Shown piece by piece: positions 14,128 to 21,813 of a DNA stretch of 26,689 nt; position 1 is the first letter of the stretch; the number at the start of each line of letters is the position of its first letter. A program made the position numbers and the translations under genes. Origin of the DNA: Sandaracinus sp. Its GTDB lineage: Bacteria > Myxococcota_A > Polyangia > Polyangiales > Houyiibacteriaceae. The notes under the pieces are model-generated. The model did no database searches. It was not told the DNA's origin and saw only the letters and a list, made by a program, of their open reading frames with translations. The stretch lies in contig JACKEH010000059.1 of the NCBI GenBank assembly GCA_020633125.1, positions 1 through 26,689 on the forward strand. Reading direction: 5' to 3'.

Positions 14128-15834
14128 TCAGGTCACCAGGCGACGCGCGTACGCGAAGCCTTCGGCGGCCAACAAGAGGGCGGCGAGCGCCGCGAGAATC
14201 CAAGGCAGGGGCGGAAGTCCGAAGCCCGGCGCTTCGAAGCGAGGGTGCGAAGTCTCGTCGACCTCGAGCGCGACCTCCGCGCGGGTCGGCGTCGACGCGA
14301 GCTCGGTGCGCGACGAGCCGGAGAGCCACGCGAGCGCGCTCGAGACGAGCAGCGGGTAGGCGACGCGAAGCACGACGTCCGAGCCCTCCGGATCGAGGCC
14401 GACGTAGACCCAACGCCCCGGGCCTTCGCCGCCCGCCGCGACCACGACGCCGCCGGTGCGCGCCCCCGACTCGTCGACGTTGCCGTCGAGCTCGACGAGC
14501 GGAACGCCTTCGCCCGGGTCGATCGCGTGGGCGCGCACGATCGTGGTTCCGTCGAGCTCCACGCCGCGCAAGAGCGGGTGGTCGTCGTCGACCCGGTGAA
14601 GCGTGGTGGCCACGCCCTCGAGCGCGCCGAGACCACGCACCCCTTCGGGCCAGAACGCACGCGGCGCAGCGATGCGTTGCGAGGTGTCGGGTGGCGGCTC
14701 GACACCCCCGAGGATCAGCATCGGGCGCTGCACGCGACGGGCGGGCGCGCCGAAAGACACCACGACGCTTCCGTCCGGCGCGTCGCCTTCGAGCGCTTCG
14801 ATCTCGGTGACCCCCGCCGCGCGCAACGCGTGCTCGGCGAAATGACGTCGCGTGGCGTGCGGCTCGTCGCCCTCGAGGGGCGCGGCCATCCAACGCACGG
14901 GCGGCGCGCTCACGGCCGAGAGCACGAGCTCGGCGCGGTCGTCGCTCGGAAGATCGTCGCCGCGACCGTCGAGGGGCGTGAGCTCGGCCGAAAGGTGCGT
15001 GAGCGGAAGGCGCAGGCGAAAGCGGGCGTCGGCTTCTTCCCCGGCGGGCACGTCGAGATCGCGGTGACCGAGGTCGACGTCGCCGGCGCGAAGGCGCACC
15101 CGCACGCGACGGGTCGCGTCGCCGGCCGCCGCCACCGAGACCAAGACGTCGCGCTCGTCGTCCGAGCTCGCGTTCGGCGCCGGGCGCGCCGCGAAGAGTG
15201 TGAGGCCGACGTTGGCGCGACGGTCGGTGCCGAAGCGTTCTTCGCGGACGCCGCTCATCGCGACGTGCGAGCCACCGTCGTGCAAGAGCACCACCCGCGC
15301 GTTGCCGGCGTCGTCCGCGAGCGCGCGGGCGAGCACGAGCGTGGGCTCGAGGGTCGCGTGAGCTTCGGGCACCAAGAGCGACGCGCTCTCTCGGACACGG
15401 GCCGGGTCGTTGGTCGGCGCCAGGAGGCGACGCGGCGCCTCACCCGCCGCGAAGACCGCGACGCGATCACGCGGTCCCATCGACGCGGCGAGATCACGAA
15501 TGCGGTCGGCGGCGTCCGCGAGGGGACCGTGCTCGAGCGTGCCCATCGAAGGCGAAACGTCGACCACCACGACCGTGAGCGCGCCGTCCCCCAGCAACCT
15601 CGGGCGCGCCGCCGCCATGCCGAGCGCGAGGACCGCGGCCACGCACGCCAGGAGCGCGACGAGACGCACGAGGTTCTTGAACCGGCGGTTGCGGTGCTTC
15701 GCGATCGCCAGCGCTTGCCAGCGCAGGATCGACGGCACGACCACCATCTGGCGTCGACGCTTCACGAGGAAGGCGACGATCACCGGGACGGCGAGCGCGA
15801 GCACGAGCAAGAAGATCGGCGCGACGAAGGTCAT
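14128..15834 (-). CDS. BatA-like vWA membrane protein
   Basis: The 568-residue protein opens with the BatA N-terminal domain: a membrane helix at about 5-23, KRRRQMVVVPSILRW at 25-39, and a second membrane helix at about 55-75. A vWA domain follows with D92-V-S94-P-S96 as the metal site. The middle part (about 220-400) is beta-rich, and a last membrane helix sits near the C-terminus (PWILAALAALLLAAEGFAY). BatA-type proteins, named from Bacteroides aerotolerance, are membrane partners of MoxR ATPases. It begins 7 bases after the stop of the DUF58 gene, so the two are clearly co-transcribed. Confidence 0.88.
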   Translation of the reverse strand: MTFVAPIFLLVLALAVPVIVAFLVKRRRQMVVVPSILRWQALAIAKHRNRRFKNLVRLVALLACVAAVLALGMAAARPRLLGDGALTVVVVDVSPSMGTLEHGPLADAADRIRDLAASMGPRDRVAVFAAGEAPRRLLAPTNDPARVRESASLLVPEAHATLEPTLVLARALADDAGNARVVLLHDGGSHVAMSGVREERFGTDRRANVGLTLFAARPAPNASSDDERDVLVSVAAAGDATRRVRVRLRAGDVDLGHRDLDVPAGEEADARFRLRLPLTHLSAELTPLDGRGDDLPSDDRAELVLSAVSAPPVRWMAAPLEGDEPHATRRHFAEHALRAAGVTEIEALEGDAPDGSVVVSFGAPARRVQRPMLILGGVEPPPDTSQRIAAPRAFWPEGVRGLGALEGVATTLHRVDDDHPLLRGVELDGTTIVRAHAIDPGEGVPLVELDGNVDESGARTGGVVVAAGGEGPGRWVYVGLDPEGSDVVLRVAYPLLVSSALAWLSGSSRTELASTPTRAEVALEVDETSHPRFEAPGFGLPPLPWILAALAALLLAAEGFAYARRLVT

Positions 15835-15841
15835 GGTGGGC

Positions 15842-16801
15842 TCACGCGGCGTGACGAAGGACTCCGGACTCGAGCGCCTTCACGAGGACCTCGTCGAAGG
15901 CCTCGTCGGTGCTCACACGAAGCACGCCGATGCCGAGATCGGCGGCCTCCGCGTCCAGCTCCGCGCGGTGCACGGCGAGGCTCTCGCGGTAGGCGGCGAG
16001 CGCGCCTTCGGGCGGCAGCTCGACGATGGCGCCGGTCTCGGCGTCTTCGAGCTCGAGACCGCTCAGGTCGGGCGGATCGAGCTCGAAGGGCGTGAGCACT
16101 TCGACGAGCACGACCTCGTGGCCGCGAAGACGGCAGGCGCGCGCGCCGGCCAAGGCACCATCGGGGTCGAGCAGGTCGCTGAAGATCACGCAGAGCCCGC
16201 GCCCACCGAGCGCGTTGGTCGCGACCTGCGCAGCGCTCGCGAGGCTGGTGCCACGCTCGGCCCGAAGCGTGTCCATGCCGGCGCAGAGCTGCAGCAGCCC
16301 TCGACGACCCGAGCCCGGACGACCGACGAGCTTCGCCGACTCGCTCGTGGCCAACGCGGCGACGCGATCCTCGCCGCCGAGCGCGACGGCCGCGAAGCCT
16401 GCCGCGAGACGCGCGCTCTGAAGGAGCTTCGTCGGCGCGCCGAAGCCCATCGAGGCGCTGGTGTCGAGCACGAGGGCCAGCCGAAGCGGCGATTCCTCGG
16501 CGACGACGCGCACGAAGAGGCGCTCGAAACGCGCGTAGGCCTTCCAGTCGATGCGACGCGCGTCGTCGCCAGGGACGTAGGCGCGCTGATCGATCGCCTC
16601 GATGCCGCTCCCTGCGCGACGGGTGCGACGACGTCCGCGACGACGTGCTTCGGCGAGACGACGCGAGACGAGCTGCAGACGATCGAGGCGCTGCAGGAAG
16701 CTCGGCGCGAGCAGCGAATCTTCGCCGGCGTAGCGCTCGGCCTCGAGGCGACGCACGCCGCTGTCTTCGCGAACATCCTGGTCGTGCGTGTCGAGGGTCA
16801 T
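15842..16801 (-). CDS. DUF58 domain protein of the MoxR operon
   Basis: This 319-residue protein carries the DUF58 signature: GSGIEAIDQRAYVPGDDARRIDW near 66-88, then ARFERLFVRVV and a vWA-like LVLDTSASM segment. DUF58 proteins have a vWA-type fold and nearly always lie next to a MoxR-type AAA+ gene, which is the case here. The ATG at 16801 overlaps the TGA of the moxR-like gene (ATGA), indicating translational coupling. No membrane segment is visible, so it should be cytosolic. Confidence 0.92.
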   Translation of the reverse strand: MTLDTHDQDVREDSGVRRLEAERYAGEDSLLAPSFLQRLDRLQLVSRRLAEARRRGRRRTRRAGSGIEAIDQRAYVPGDDARRIDWKAYARFERLFVRVVAEESPLRLALVLDTSASMGFGAPTKLLQSARLAAGFAAVALGGEDRVAALATSESAKLVGRPGSGRRGLLQLCAGMDTLRAERGTSLASAAQVATNALGGRGLCVIFSDLLDPDGALAGARACRLRGHEVVLVEVLTPFELDPPDLSGLELEDAETGAIVELPPEGALAAYRESLAVHRAELDAEAADLGIGVLRVSTDEAFDEVLVKALESGVLRHAA

Positions 16802-17922
16802 CGGCCGGCCTCCTCTTCGGGGAGCTTCGCCACGAGCTCCGCGATCGCCTGCGCGGCGCTCTTGCCGCGTGCTTCGGCCTCGAACGAGAGCGCGATGCGG
16901 TGCGCGAGGATCGGCGTCGCGACCGAGCGCACGTCCTCGATGCCGACCGCCGGCCGACCGGCGAGCATCGCCTTCACCCGCGCGCACGCCATGAGCGCCT
17001 GCACCGCACGAGGGCCGGCGCCGAAGCGCACTTCGCTCGGCTCGTGGGTCGCCAGAACCAAGCGCGCGGCGTAGCGGCGCACGTGCTCGGCCGCCGCGAT
17101 GCGACGCGCGGTCGCTTGCACCGCGAGCAGCTCGTCGGGCGTGGTCACCGCCTTCGGGGTCTTCGGCTCGTCCGCGCGCGCGCCGATCGCCGCGAGCGTG
17201 TCGAGGTCGGGCATCGGCAAGACGAGCTTCATGAGGAAGCGGTCGAGCTGTGCTTCGGGAAGCGGGAAGACGCCCTCCATCTCGATCGGGTTCTCGGTGG
17301 CGAGCACGAAGAAGGGCTTGGGCAGCGGGCGCGGCTGGCCTTCGACGGTGACCGTTCCTTCGGCCATCGCTTCGAGCAGCGCGGACTGCGTCTTCGGCGT
17401 CGCGCGGTTGATCTCGTCGGCGAGCACGAGTCCCGCGAAAATCGGTCCCGGACGAAAACGAAGATCCTTGCCGCCGTCGACTCCGACCACGAGCGAGGTA
17501 CCGAGCACGTCGCTCGGCATCAGGTCGGGCGTGAACTGAATGCGCGAGAAACTGCCGCCGACGAGCGCGGAGAGGGTGCGAACGAGCTGCGTCTTGCCGA
17601 GACCGGGGGCGCCTTCGAGCAGGACGTGACCGTGCGCCAAGAGCGCGGTGACGACGTGCTCGAGGATCACGTCTTGGCCGAGGATCACCTCGCGCAATCC
17701 GTCGAGCAGCCGGGTGCCGACGCCACAGGCGTGCTCGAGGCGAAGCTCGGCTTCCTCGTGGCGCGCGCGCGGACCGCTGCCCTCGTCGTCCACCGGAAAA
17801 TCGGGCGAGGAAAGCTCGGTCGTCTCGTTGGTTCGGTCTCCTGACGGCGACCTCACGTGCCGTCGGGCTCCCTCGCTTTGGTCGCTCGCTGAAATCGGCA
17901 GTTTCTCGGCACTGGTCGTCAT
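16798..17922 (-). CDS. MoxR-family AAA+ ATPase
   Basis: The 374-residue protein has Walker A GAPGLGKT at 104-111, Walker B LVLADE with D169-E170 followed by INRATPKTQSALLEAM, a sensor segment VLATENP near 206-212, and LPEAQLDRFLMKL at 221-233. These are the standard MoxR signatures. MoxR ATPases act as chaperones that mature or activate partner proteins, often the vWA proteins encoded beside them. A polar N-terminal extension of about 60 residues is unusual for the family and looks disordered. The ATG at 17922 has GAGAGGAG as ribosome-binding site, which makes it preferable to the in-frame ATG at 18021 that would overlap the upstream gene. It lies 37 bases after that gene. Confidence 0.95.
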   Translation of the reverse strand: MTTSAEKLPISASDQSEGARRHVRSPSGDRTNETTELSSPDFPVDDEGSGPRARHEEAELRLEHACGVGTRLLDGLREVILGQDVILEHVVTALLAHGHVLLEGAPGLGKTQLVRTLSALVGGSFSRIQFTPDLMPSDVLGTSLVVGVDGGKDLRFRPGPIFAGLVLADEINRATPKTQSALLEAMAEGTVTVEGQPRPLPKPFFVLATENPIEMEGVFPLPEAQLDRFLMKLVLPMPDLDTLAAIGARADEPKTPKAVTTPDELLAVQATARRIAAAEHVRRYAARLVLATHEPSEVRFGAGPRAVQALMACARVKAMLAGRPAVGIEDVRSVATPILAHRIALSFEAEARGKSAAQAIAELVAKLPEEEAGR

Positions 17923-17959
17923 CGTCGGGCTCCTCTCGTTCGCTTCGTCGCTCGCGCGT

Positions 17960-19660
17960 TCATTCGGGTCGGATGGCTTCGAAATAGCGGCGCACGGCCT
18001 CACGGCGGGCGGCCGGCACACGCTCGTCGGCGAGCGCGTCTTCGGCGACGGCGCCGTAGCTCGGGTAGACGTCCGCGTAGCCCTGCTCGGCGTCCGCGTT
18101 GCGGCCGAGACCCTGCAACACGGTGACCGCGCGCTCGCCTTCGCGAACGTCGCTGTGCGCGTGAAGGTCGCGGGTCACGGGCAGGCCGCTGCGTTCGGTG
18201 CGGCGATCGGTTCCACGCTGACCCGGGCCGTGGCCGACACCCGGCGGACCTTCCGCCAGACCGAGCGCCGCGAGGCGGGCCGCGAGCCCTTCGGCGAGAC
18301 CACGCGTGCCGCCTTCGCCTTGCCCTCGGCCCTCGCCGGGGCTCTCGCCTTCGCCCATGGCCATGGGGAGCATCGCGGCGGGATCGCCGGACTCGCCGAG
18401 CCGCGCGAGCTGCATCGCGCGCTCGAGCACGCCGGCGCGCTCGAGCAGCCGCGCGAGGGCTTCGGCCTCCCGCGTCGCGCGCTCGCGTTCGGCAGCGAGG
18501 CGCTCAGAGCGTGCGGCGGCTTCCTCGAGCGCCCGCGCGGCGTCTTCCGAACGGCCATCCGAGAGCGCCGACTGCGCACGCGAGAGGGCGTCGGCGAGCT
18601 GCTCCGCGTCGCGTCCTTGTCCGCTTCGACGCGCTTCGTCGGCGGCGCGCGCGAGGCGCTCGAGGGTGCGCTCGCGTTCTTCGGGCGAAGTGGCCGAGCC
18701 GCTCTCTTCGCGAAGGCGACGGGCGAGCAGGCGCATGCGTTCCTCGGGGCTCTCGGCGCGCGCGCGAGGGCTGGAGGTCGGGCTGCCGGCGGCTCCGGGC
18801 GACGAGGGGGTCGAAGGCGGTGGCGTGGTCGGCTCGAGGTGGCGCGCGAGGCGGTCCGCGAGGCGGTCGAGGCCCCGCGCGGCGGCGCTACGCTCTCCGA
18901 CCGCGTCGCGAAGCTCGGCGAGACGCTCGAGCGCGCGTTCGCGGTCGCCTCGCGCGAGGGCGCGTTGGGCGGCGCGGGCGAGAGACTCCGCGCGAGATTC
19001 GTCGGAGCGCTCGGGTTGCGCGTCGGGTCGTTCTTGCCGCGTCTCGTCGCGGGCGACGTCCTCGCGGAGCGCACGGGCCGCGTCGGTGAGCGCGTCGGCC
19101 GCCGCGAGCTCGGCGTGCGTGGGCGGGCTCTGCAACGCCTGACCGACCGCCGCGTCGTAACCACCGACGAGCGCGGCGAGAAGCAGGACGAAGGTGCCGA
19201 GCACGAGGCGAAGCGCGGAGGGTCGCACCCGGGGATGCGGCAGGAGCGCGGGCAACGACGCACCCTTCAGCGCTTCGTCGGCCCGGGCTCGCGCGAGCGC
19301 TTGAAAGGTCTCGTCCTCTCGCAGCACCACGCCGTTCGCGACGACGTCCGGGAGGCCGAGGGCGCCGTCCAACGCACGCGCCGCGTGAAGCGCGGTGGGC
19401 TTGCGCCGCGCAACGAAGAACACGGCGAGCATGCCGAGCACGAGCGCCGCGAGCCCGAGACCGAGCGCGCGCGGCGCGCCGATCCAGAGCGGCTCGGCGT
19501 CGCTCGAAGGCCACACGAGCGCGCGGCTCGCGGCGACCGCCAGGGCCACGACGAAGACGAAGCGCAGACGTCGCGACAGCGCCTGTCGTGCACGGCGCGA
19601 AGCCAAACGGGCTCGCGCGCGCTCCACGATCGTCGTCCACGCCGCTTCCTCGCGCGCCAT
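17960..19660 (-). CDS. Coiled-coil membrane protein heading the MoxR operon
   Basis: The 566-residue protein has three membrane helices at about 31-50, 60-83 and 148-165. A long Ala/Arg/Glu-rich stretch from about 200 to 420 then suggests coiled coil. Pro/Ser- and Gly-rich linkers follow, and the C-terminus ends with VYPSYGAVAEDAL and RRYFEAIRPE. I recall similar C-terminal ends in proteins encoded next to MoxR/DUF58 genes in other bacteria; a search would test this. The role is unknown, but the long soluble part may organise the ATPase and vWA proteins at the membrane. The ATG at 19660 has GAGGGAGGG upstream. It is the first gene of a five-gene operon. Confidence 0.85.
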   Translation of the reverse strand: MAREEAAWTTIVERARARLASRRARQALSRRLRFVFVVALAVAASRALVWPSSDAEPLWIGAPRALGLGLAALVLGMLAVFFVARRKPTALHAARALDGALGLPDVVANGVVLREDETFQALARARADEALKGASLPALLPHPRVRPSALRLVLGTFVLLLAALVGGYDAAVGQALQSPPTHAELAAADALTDAARALREDVARDETRQERPDAQPERSDESRAESLARAAQRALARGDRERALERLAELRDAVGERSAAARGLDRLADRLARHLEPTTPPPSTPSSPGAAGSPTSSPRARAESPEERMRLLARRLREESGSATSPEERERTLERLARAADEARRSGQGRDAEQLADALSRAQSALSDGRSEDAARALEEAAARSERLAAERERATREAEALARLLERAGVLERAMQLARLGESGDPAAMLPMAMGEGESPGEGRGQGEGGTRGLAEGLAARLAALGLAEGPPGVGHGPGQRGTDRRTERSGLPVTRDLHAHSDVREGERAVTVLQGLGRNADAEQGYADVYPSYGAVAEDALADERVPAARREAVRRYFEAIRPE

Positions 19661-19944
19661 CGCAGCCCTCCCTCAACGCGTCCGACCGGACGTCTTACGG
19701 CCGACGCCAGCGTCGGCTTCCCCGTGATTTCTTCGAGCCGAGGCGCCCTTTGGCGGCTCGCCCGTCGCTCCCGGCGGGCTGAGCACGGTGGGTGCCAGCG
19801 GTCGGTCCGACGCCTCGGGCGGGGGAAAGTTCTGCGGGGTGTGGGTGGGGCGACGCGGAGGATGTGGGTGGGTGGACACGATCGGTGGGCGGTGGCTGGG
19901 TCGGCGCTTCAACCTTCGCGCCTCTGTCGCTGCGCGACGACCGA

Positions 19945-19970
19945 GACGGAGGCCGAGACCGCGCTTCGCG
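19945..19970. repeat. Dispersed intergenic repeat, copy 2
   Basis: These bases match 3485-3510 at 24 of 26 positions. The copy leads directly into the 48-bp tandem duplication, overlapping its first 8 bases. Confidence 0.6.
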
Positions 19971-20055
19971 CCACCGTCGCTTCGCGACCTCCGAGGCAGA
20001 GACCGAGACCGCTTCGCGCCACCGTCGCTTCGCGACCTCCGAGGCAGAGACCGAG
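19963..20055. repeat. 48-bp tandem duplication
   Basis: The unit at 19963-20010 is followed immediately by a second copy at 20011-20055 that is identical over 45 bases. Each unit contains two CGCTTCGCG-like motifs and ends in GAGGCAGAGACCGAG. Confidence 0.95.
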
Positions 20056-20081
20056 CGCACTCCGCTACCGTCGCCGTCTCG

Positions 20082-20320
<239 letters not shown>

Positions 20321-20363
20321 GAGCTCTCAGACCGTCCCACTCCTCCACGCGTCCACCCTCCGC

Positions 20364-20732
20364 ATGCGCTTCCCGCTCCTCCTCGCGCTCGCCCTTCCGA
20401 CCTCTCTCCTCGCCGCACAGGCCCCGCCCGACGTTCACGTCACGCGGGTCGAGGGCCCACTCCCACGACGCACGATCGTTCAGGCCTTCGACGCGGGAGT
20501 GCTCCGCGAGTGCCAACACACCCACATGGGCCATCCGCTGCGCTTCGTCCTGACCATCGATCCGACGGGCCACGCGTCGATCGACGAGGTACGCGCGCAC
20601 GAGGAGATTCGAAGCTACGTGCCCTGCGTCCGGCGTCACGTGGCCGCGATGCGCTTCGAAGCGAAGCCGACGTCGACTCGCGCTCGCGTCGCGGTCGTCT
20701 TCCAGCCGAGCGGAATCGGCGCGCGTCCCTGA
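20364..20732 (+). CDS. Small exported protein, AgmX/PglI C-terminal-like
   Basis: The 122-residue protein has a typical Sec signal (MRFPLLLALALPTSLLAAQA, cleavage likely after Ala20). The mature part follows the pattern of a domain common in myxobacteria at the ends of AgmX/PglI-type and TonB-like proteins: a Cys near the start (LREC), a strand with FVLTIDPTGHAS, then YVPCVRRHVAAMRFEAKP and a final strand ARVAVVFQP. The two Cys residues may form a disulfide. The function of the domain is not known to me. It is preceded by tandem repeats in the same reading frame; these are excluded because they would place the signal peptide in the middle of the protein. No Shine-Dalgarno sequence is visible. 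Confidence 0.75.
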   Translation: MRFPLLLALALPTSLLAAQAPPDVHVTRVEGPLPRRTIVQAFDAGVLRECQHTHMGHPLRFVLTIDPTGHASIDEVRAHEEIRSYVPCVRRHVAAMRFEAKPTSTRARVAVVFQPSGIGARP

Positions 20733-20786
20733 GGTCTGCGGGCCGACGCCCTGGCGCCCCACGCCGCCTGCCCGTACGACACGGGC

Positions 20787-21290
20787 ATGCCGACCGTCCG
20801 TCTCGCGCTCTTCCTCGCCCTGTCCGCCTGCGCCACGTGCCCGGAGCCTGCCCCGACGACGCCGGCCACCGCGACGACGACGCAATCGAACGCCGAGGCC
20901 GCCGTCGAAGCAGTGCTCGACGATTGGCACGCCGCGGCCGCGGAGTCGGACCTGCCGCGCTACCTCGGCCACCTCACGCCGGACGCGATTTTCCTCGGCA
21001 CCGACGCCACGGAGCGTTGGACCGTCGACCAGCTCCGCGCGTACGCGGAAGCGCCCTTCGCCGCCGGTCGCGGATGGCGGATGCGCGCGGTGCGTCGCGC
21101 CGTGGTCGTTCGTGGCGACGTGGCGTGGGTCGACGAGGATCTCGACGCCGTGAACCTCGGCCCGGCCCGTGGTCGTGGGGTGCTCGTGCACGACGACGGG
21201 GTCTGGCGGATCGCGCATTACGACCTCGCGGTCACCGTGCCGAACGAACGCTTCGAGGCCTTCCGCGCCGCCGTCGCGACCCCGGAGTGA
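20787..21290 (+). CDS. SnoaL/NTF2-like lipoprotein
   Basis: The 167-residue protein has a lipoprotein signal with lipobox L12-S-A-C15, a Thr/Ala/Pro linker, and from about 36 an NTF2-like (SnoaL/DUF4440-type) domain. That domain shows EAVLDDWHAAAAESDLPRYLGHLTPDAIFLGTDATERW, then VDQLRAYAEAPF, a middle strand set around VAWVDEDLDAV, and GVWRIAHYDLAVTVPN at the end. This is the classic order of the cone-shaped fold used for small-molecule binding or isomerisation. The ligand is unknown. It lies 54 bases after the preceding gene; TACGAC sits 6 bases before the ATG and no Shine-Dalgarno is seen. Confidence 0.85.
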   Translation: MPTVRLALFLALSACATCPEPAPTTPATATTTQSNAEAAVEAVLDDWHAAAAESDLPRYLGHLTPDAIFLGTDATERWTVDQLRAYAEAPFAAGRGWRMRAVRRAVVVRGDVAWVDEDLDAVNLGPARGRGVLVHDDGVWRIAHYDLAVTVPNERFEAFRAAVATPE

Positions 21291-21387
21291 CACCCCGCGG
21301 CCTGGTCCGCGCCACATCCGTCGCACGCACCCTCCGAACGCCGCGCGAAGCCCCCCGCGAAAACGGCCCCTCCACCATCCGTCGTGG

Positions 21388-21416
21388 TTGACCGACCCCT
21401 CGAACCACGATACCTA
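21388..21416 (+). promoter_or_regulatory. Candidate promoter of the nrdAB riboswitch transcript
   Basis: TTGACC (21388-21393) resembles a -35. The -10 is less clear: GATACC (21409-21414) at 15 bases spacing or TACCTA (21411-21416) at 17. The start would fall near the first base pairs of the riboswitch. GTGGTT (21384-21389) and AACCAC (21403-21408) form an inverted repeat across the promoter. Nothing else was recognised in 21291-21383. Confidence 0.45.
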
Positions 21417-21598
21417 GGGCTCGTGTCGGTGTCCGAGCTCGCTCGGACGAACAGGGAACCCGGTGTGATTCCGGGGCTGCCCCGCAGCGGTATTCGAGAA
21501 CGAAACCACGACGAGCACTGATTCACCTTCGGGCGAATTGGGAAGCGGTGGGACTAGGAAGCCGGGAGACCGGAGCGCTCGAGAGCCCGAAGACCTAC
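21417..21598 (+). promoter_or_regulatory. Cobalamin (B12) riboswitch
   Basis: The conserved cobalamin-aptamer elements appear in order. The core GGGAACCCGGTGTGATTCC then GGGGCTGCCCCGCAGCGGTA occupies 21454-21492. CACTG is at 21516-21520, GGGAAG near 21540-21545, and the B12 box GAAGCCGGGAGACCGG at 21558-21573. GGGCTC (21417-21422) pairs with GAGCCC (21593-21598) as the closing P1 stem. The aptamer binds adenosylcobalamin or a related cobalamin and normally turns expression off. It lies on the same strand as nrdA, 215 bases before its ATG, so nrdAB is the target. Riboswitch control of class I ribonucleotide reductase is known from Streptomyces. Confidence 0.93.
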
Positions 21599-21698
21599 CT
21601 ACACTCCGGACGGCGGTGCCGTGCGGATCCACCGGGAGCCTCGAGGGAGGGCGCACCGGACCTCGACCGAGTCGCGTCGTCGACGCGGTCGCGAGCCG

Positions 21699-21719
21699 GA
21701 GCCGACGTGTCGTCGGCTC
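21699..21719 (+). terminator. Leader hairpin 1 of nrdA
   Basis: GAGCCGACG and CGTCGGCTC form a 9-bp perfect stem with a 3-base loop, followed by TTCACC. It is compact enough to pause or terminate RNA polymerase. Confidence 0.4.
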
Positions 21720-21731
21720 TTCACCACCACG

Positions 21732-21751
21732 ACCGACCCGCGCGGGTCGGT
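21732..21751 (+). terminator. Leader hairpin 2 of nrdA, terminator-like
   Basis: ACCGACCC, loop GCGC and GGGTCGGT give a perfect 8-bp stem. TTCGCTTCC follows, a weak T-rich tail. This is the best candidate for the riboswitch-controlled terminator. Confidence 0.45.
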
Positions 21752-21775
21752 TTCGCTTCCACGCATCGAATCGGT

Positions 21776-21801
21776 CTGCGGGCCCAAGTCCGGGCTCGCA
21801 G
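21776..21801 (+). promoter_or_regulatory. Hairpin just before the nrdA start
   Basis: CTGCGGGCCC and GGGCTCGCAG pair over 10 bp (one G-U) around a 6-base loop and end 12 bases before the ATG. It covers the region where a ribosome-binding site would lie. Confidence 0.45.
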
Positions 21802-21813
21802 GTCCGATTCCCA

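Larger units (their letters stand above)
21599..21813 (+). promoter_or_regulatory. Structured nrdA leader, probable expression platform
   Basis: The 215 bases between the aptamer and the nrdA start contain no ORF that I support, but three strong hairpins (21699-21719, 21732-21751 and 21776-21801). Such a long leader is more than a simple start-site mask needs. It may combine transcription termination with masking of the weak ribosome-binding region. Confidence 0.6.

Noticed and set aside
11040..14810. A 1256-residue plus-strand open frame
   Set aside because: It is antisense to the start of the amine oxidase gene and to the vWA and BatA-like genes, which have clear domains. The translation is Arg/Glu/His-rich low-complexity sequence typical of GC-rich antisense frames.
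16798..18021. Longer MoxR start at 18021
   Set aside because: It would overlap the upstream gene by 62 bases and lacks a ribosome-binding site, whereas the ATG at 17922 has GAGAGGAG.
21384..21408. NrdR box in front of nrdA
   Set aside because: The GTGGTT/AACCAC inverted repeat does not resemble the AT-rich NrdR box consensus and only one copy is present.
21538..21813. Upstream extension of nrdA into the leader
   Set aside because: The frame is open by chance through the B12 box and hairpins. Similarity to ribonucleotide reductase starts only after 21814.
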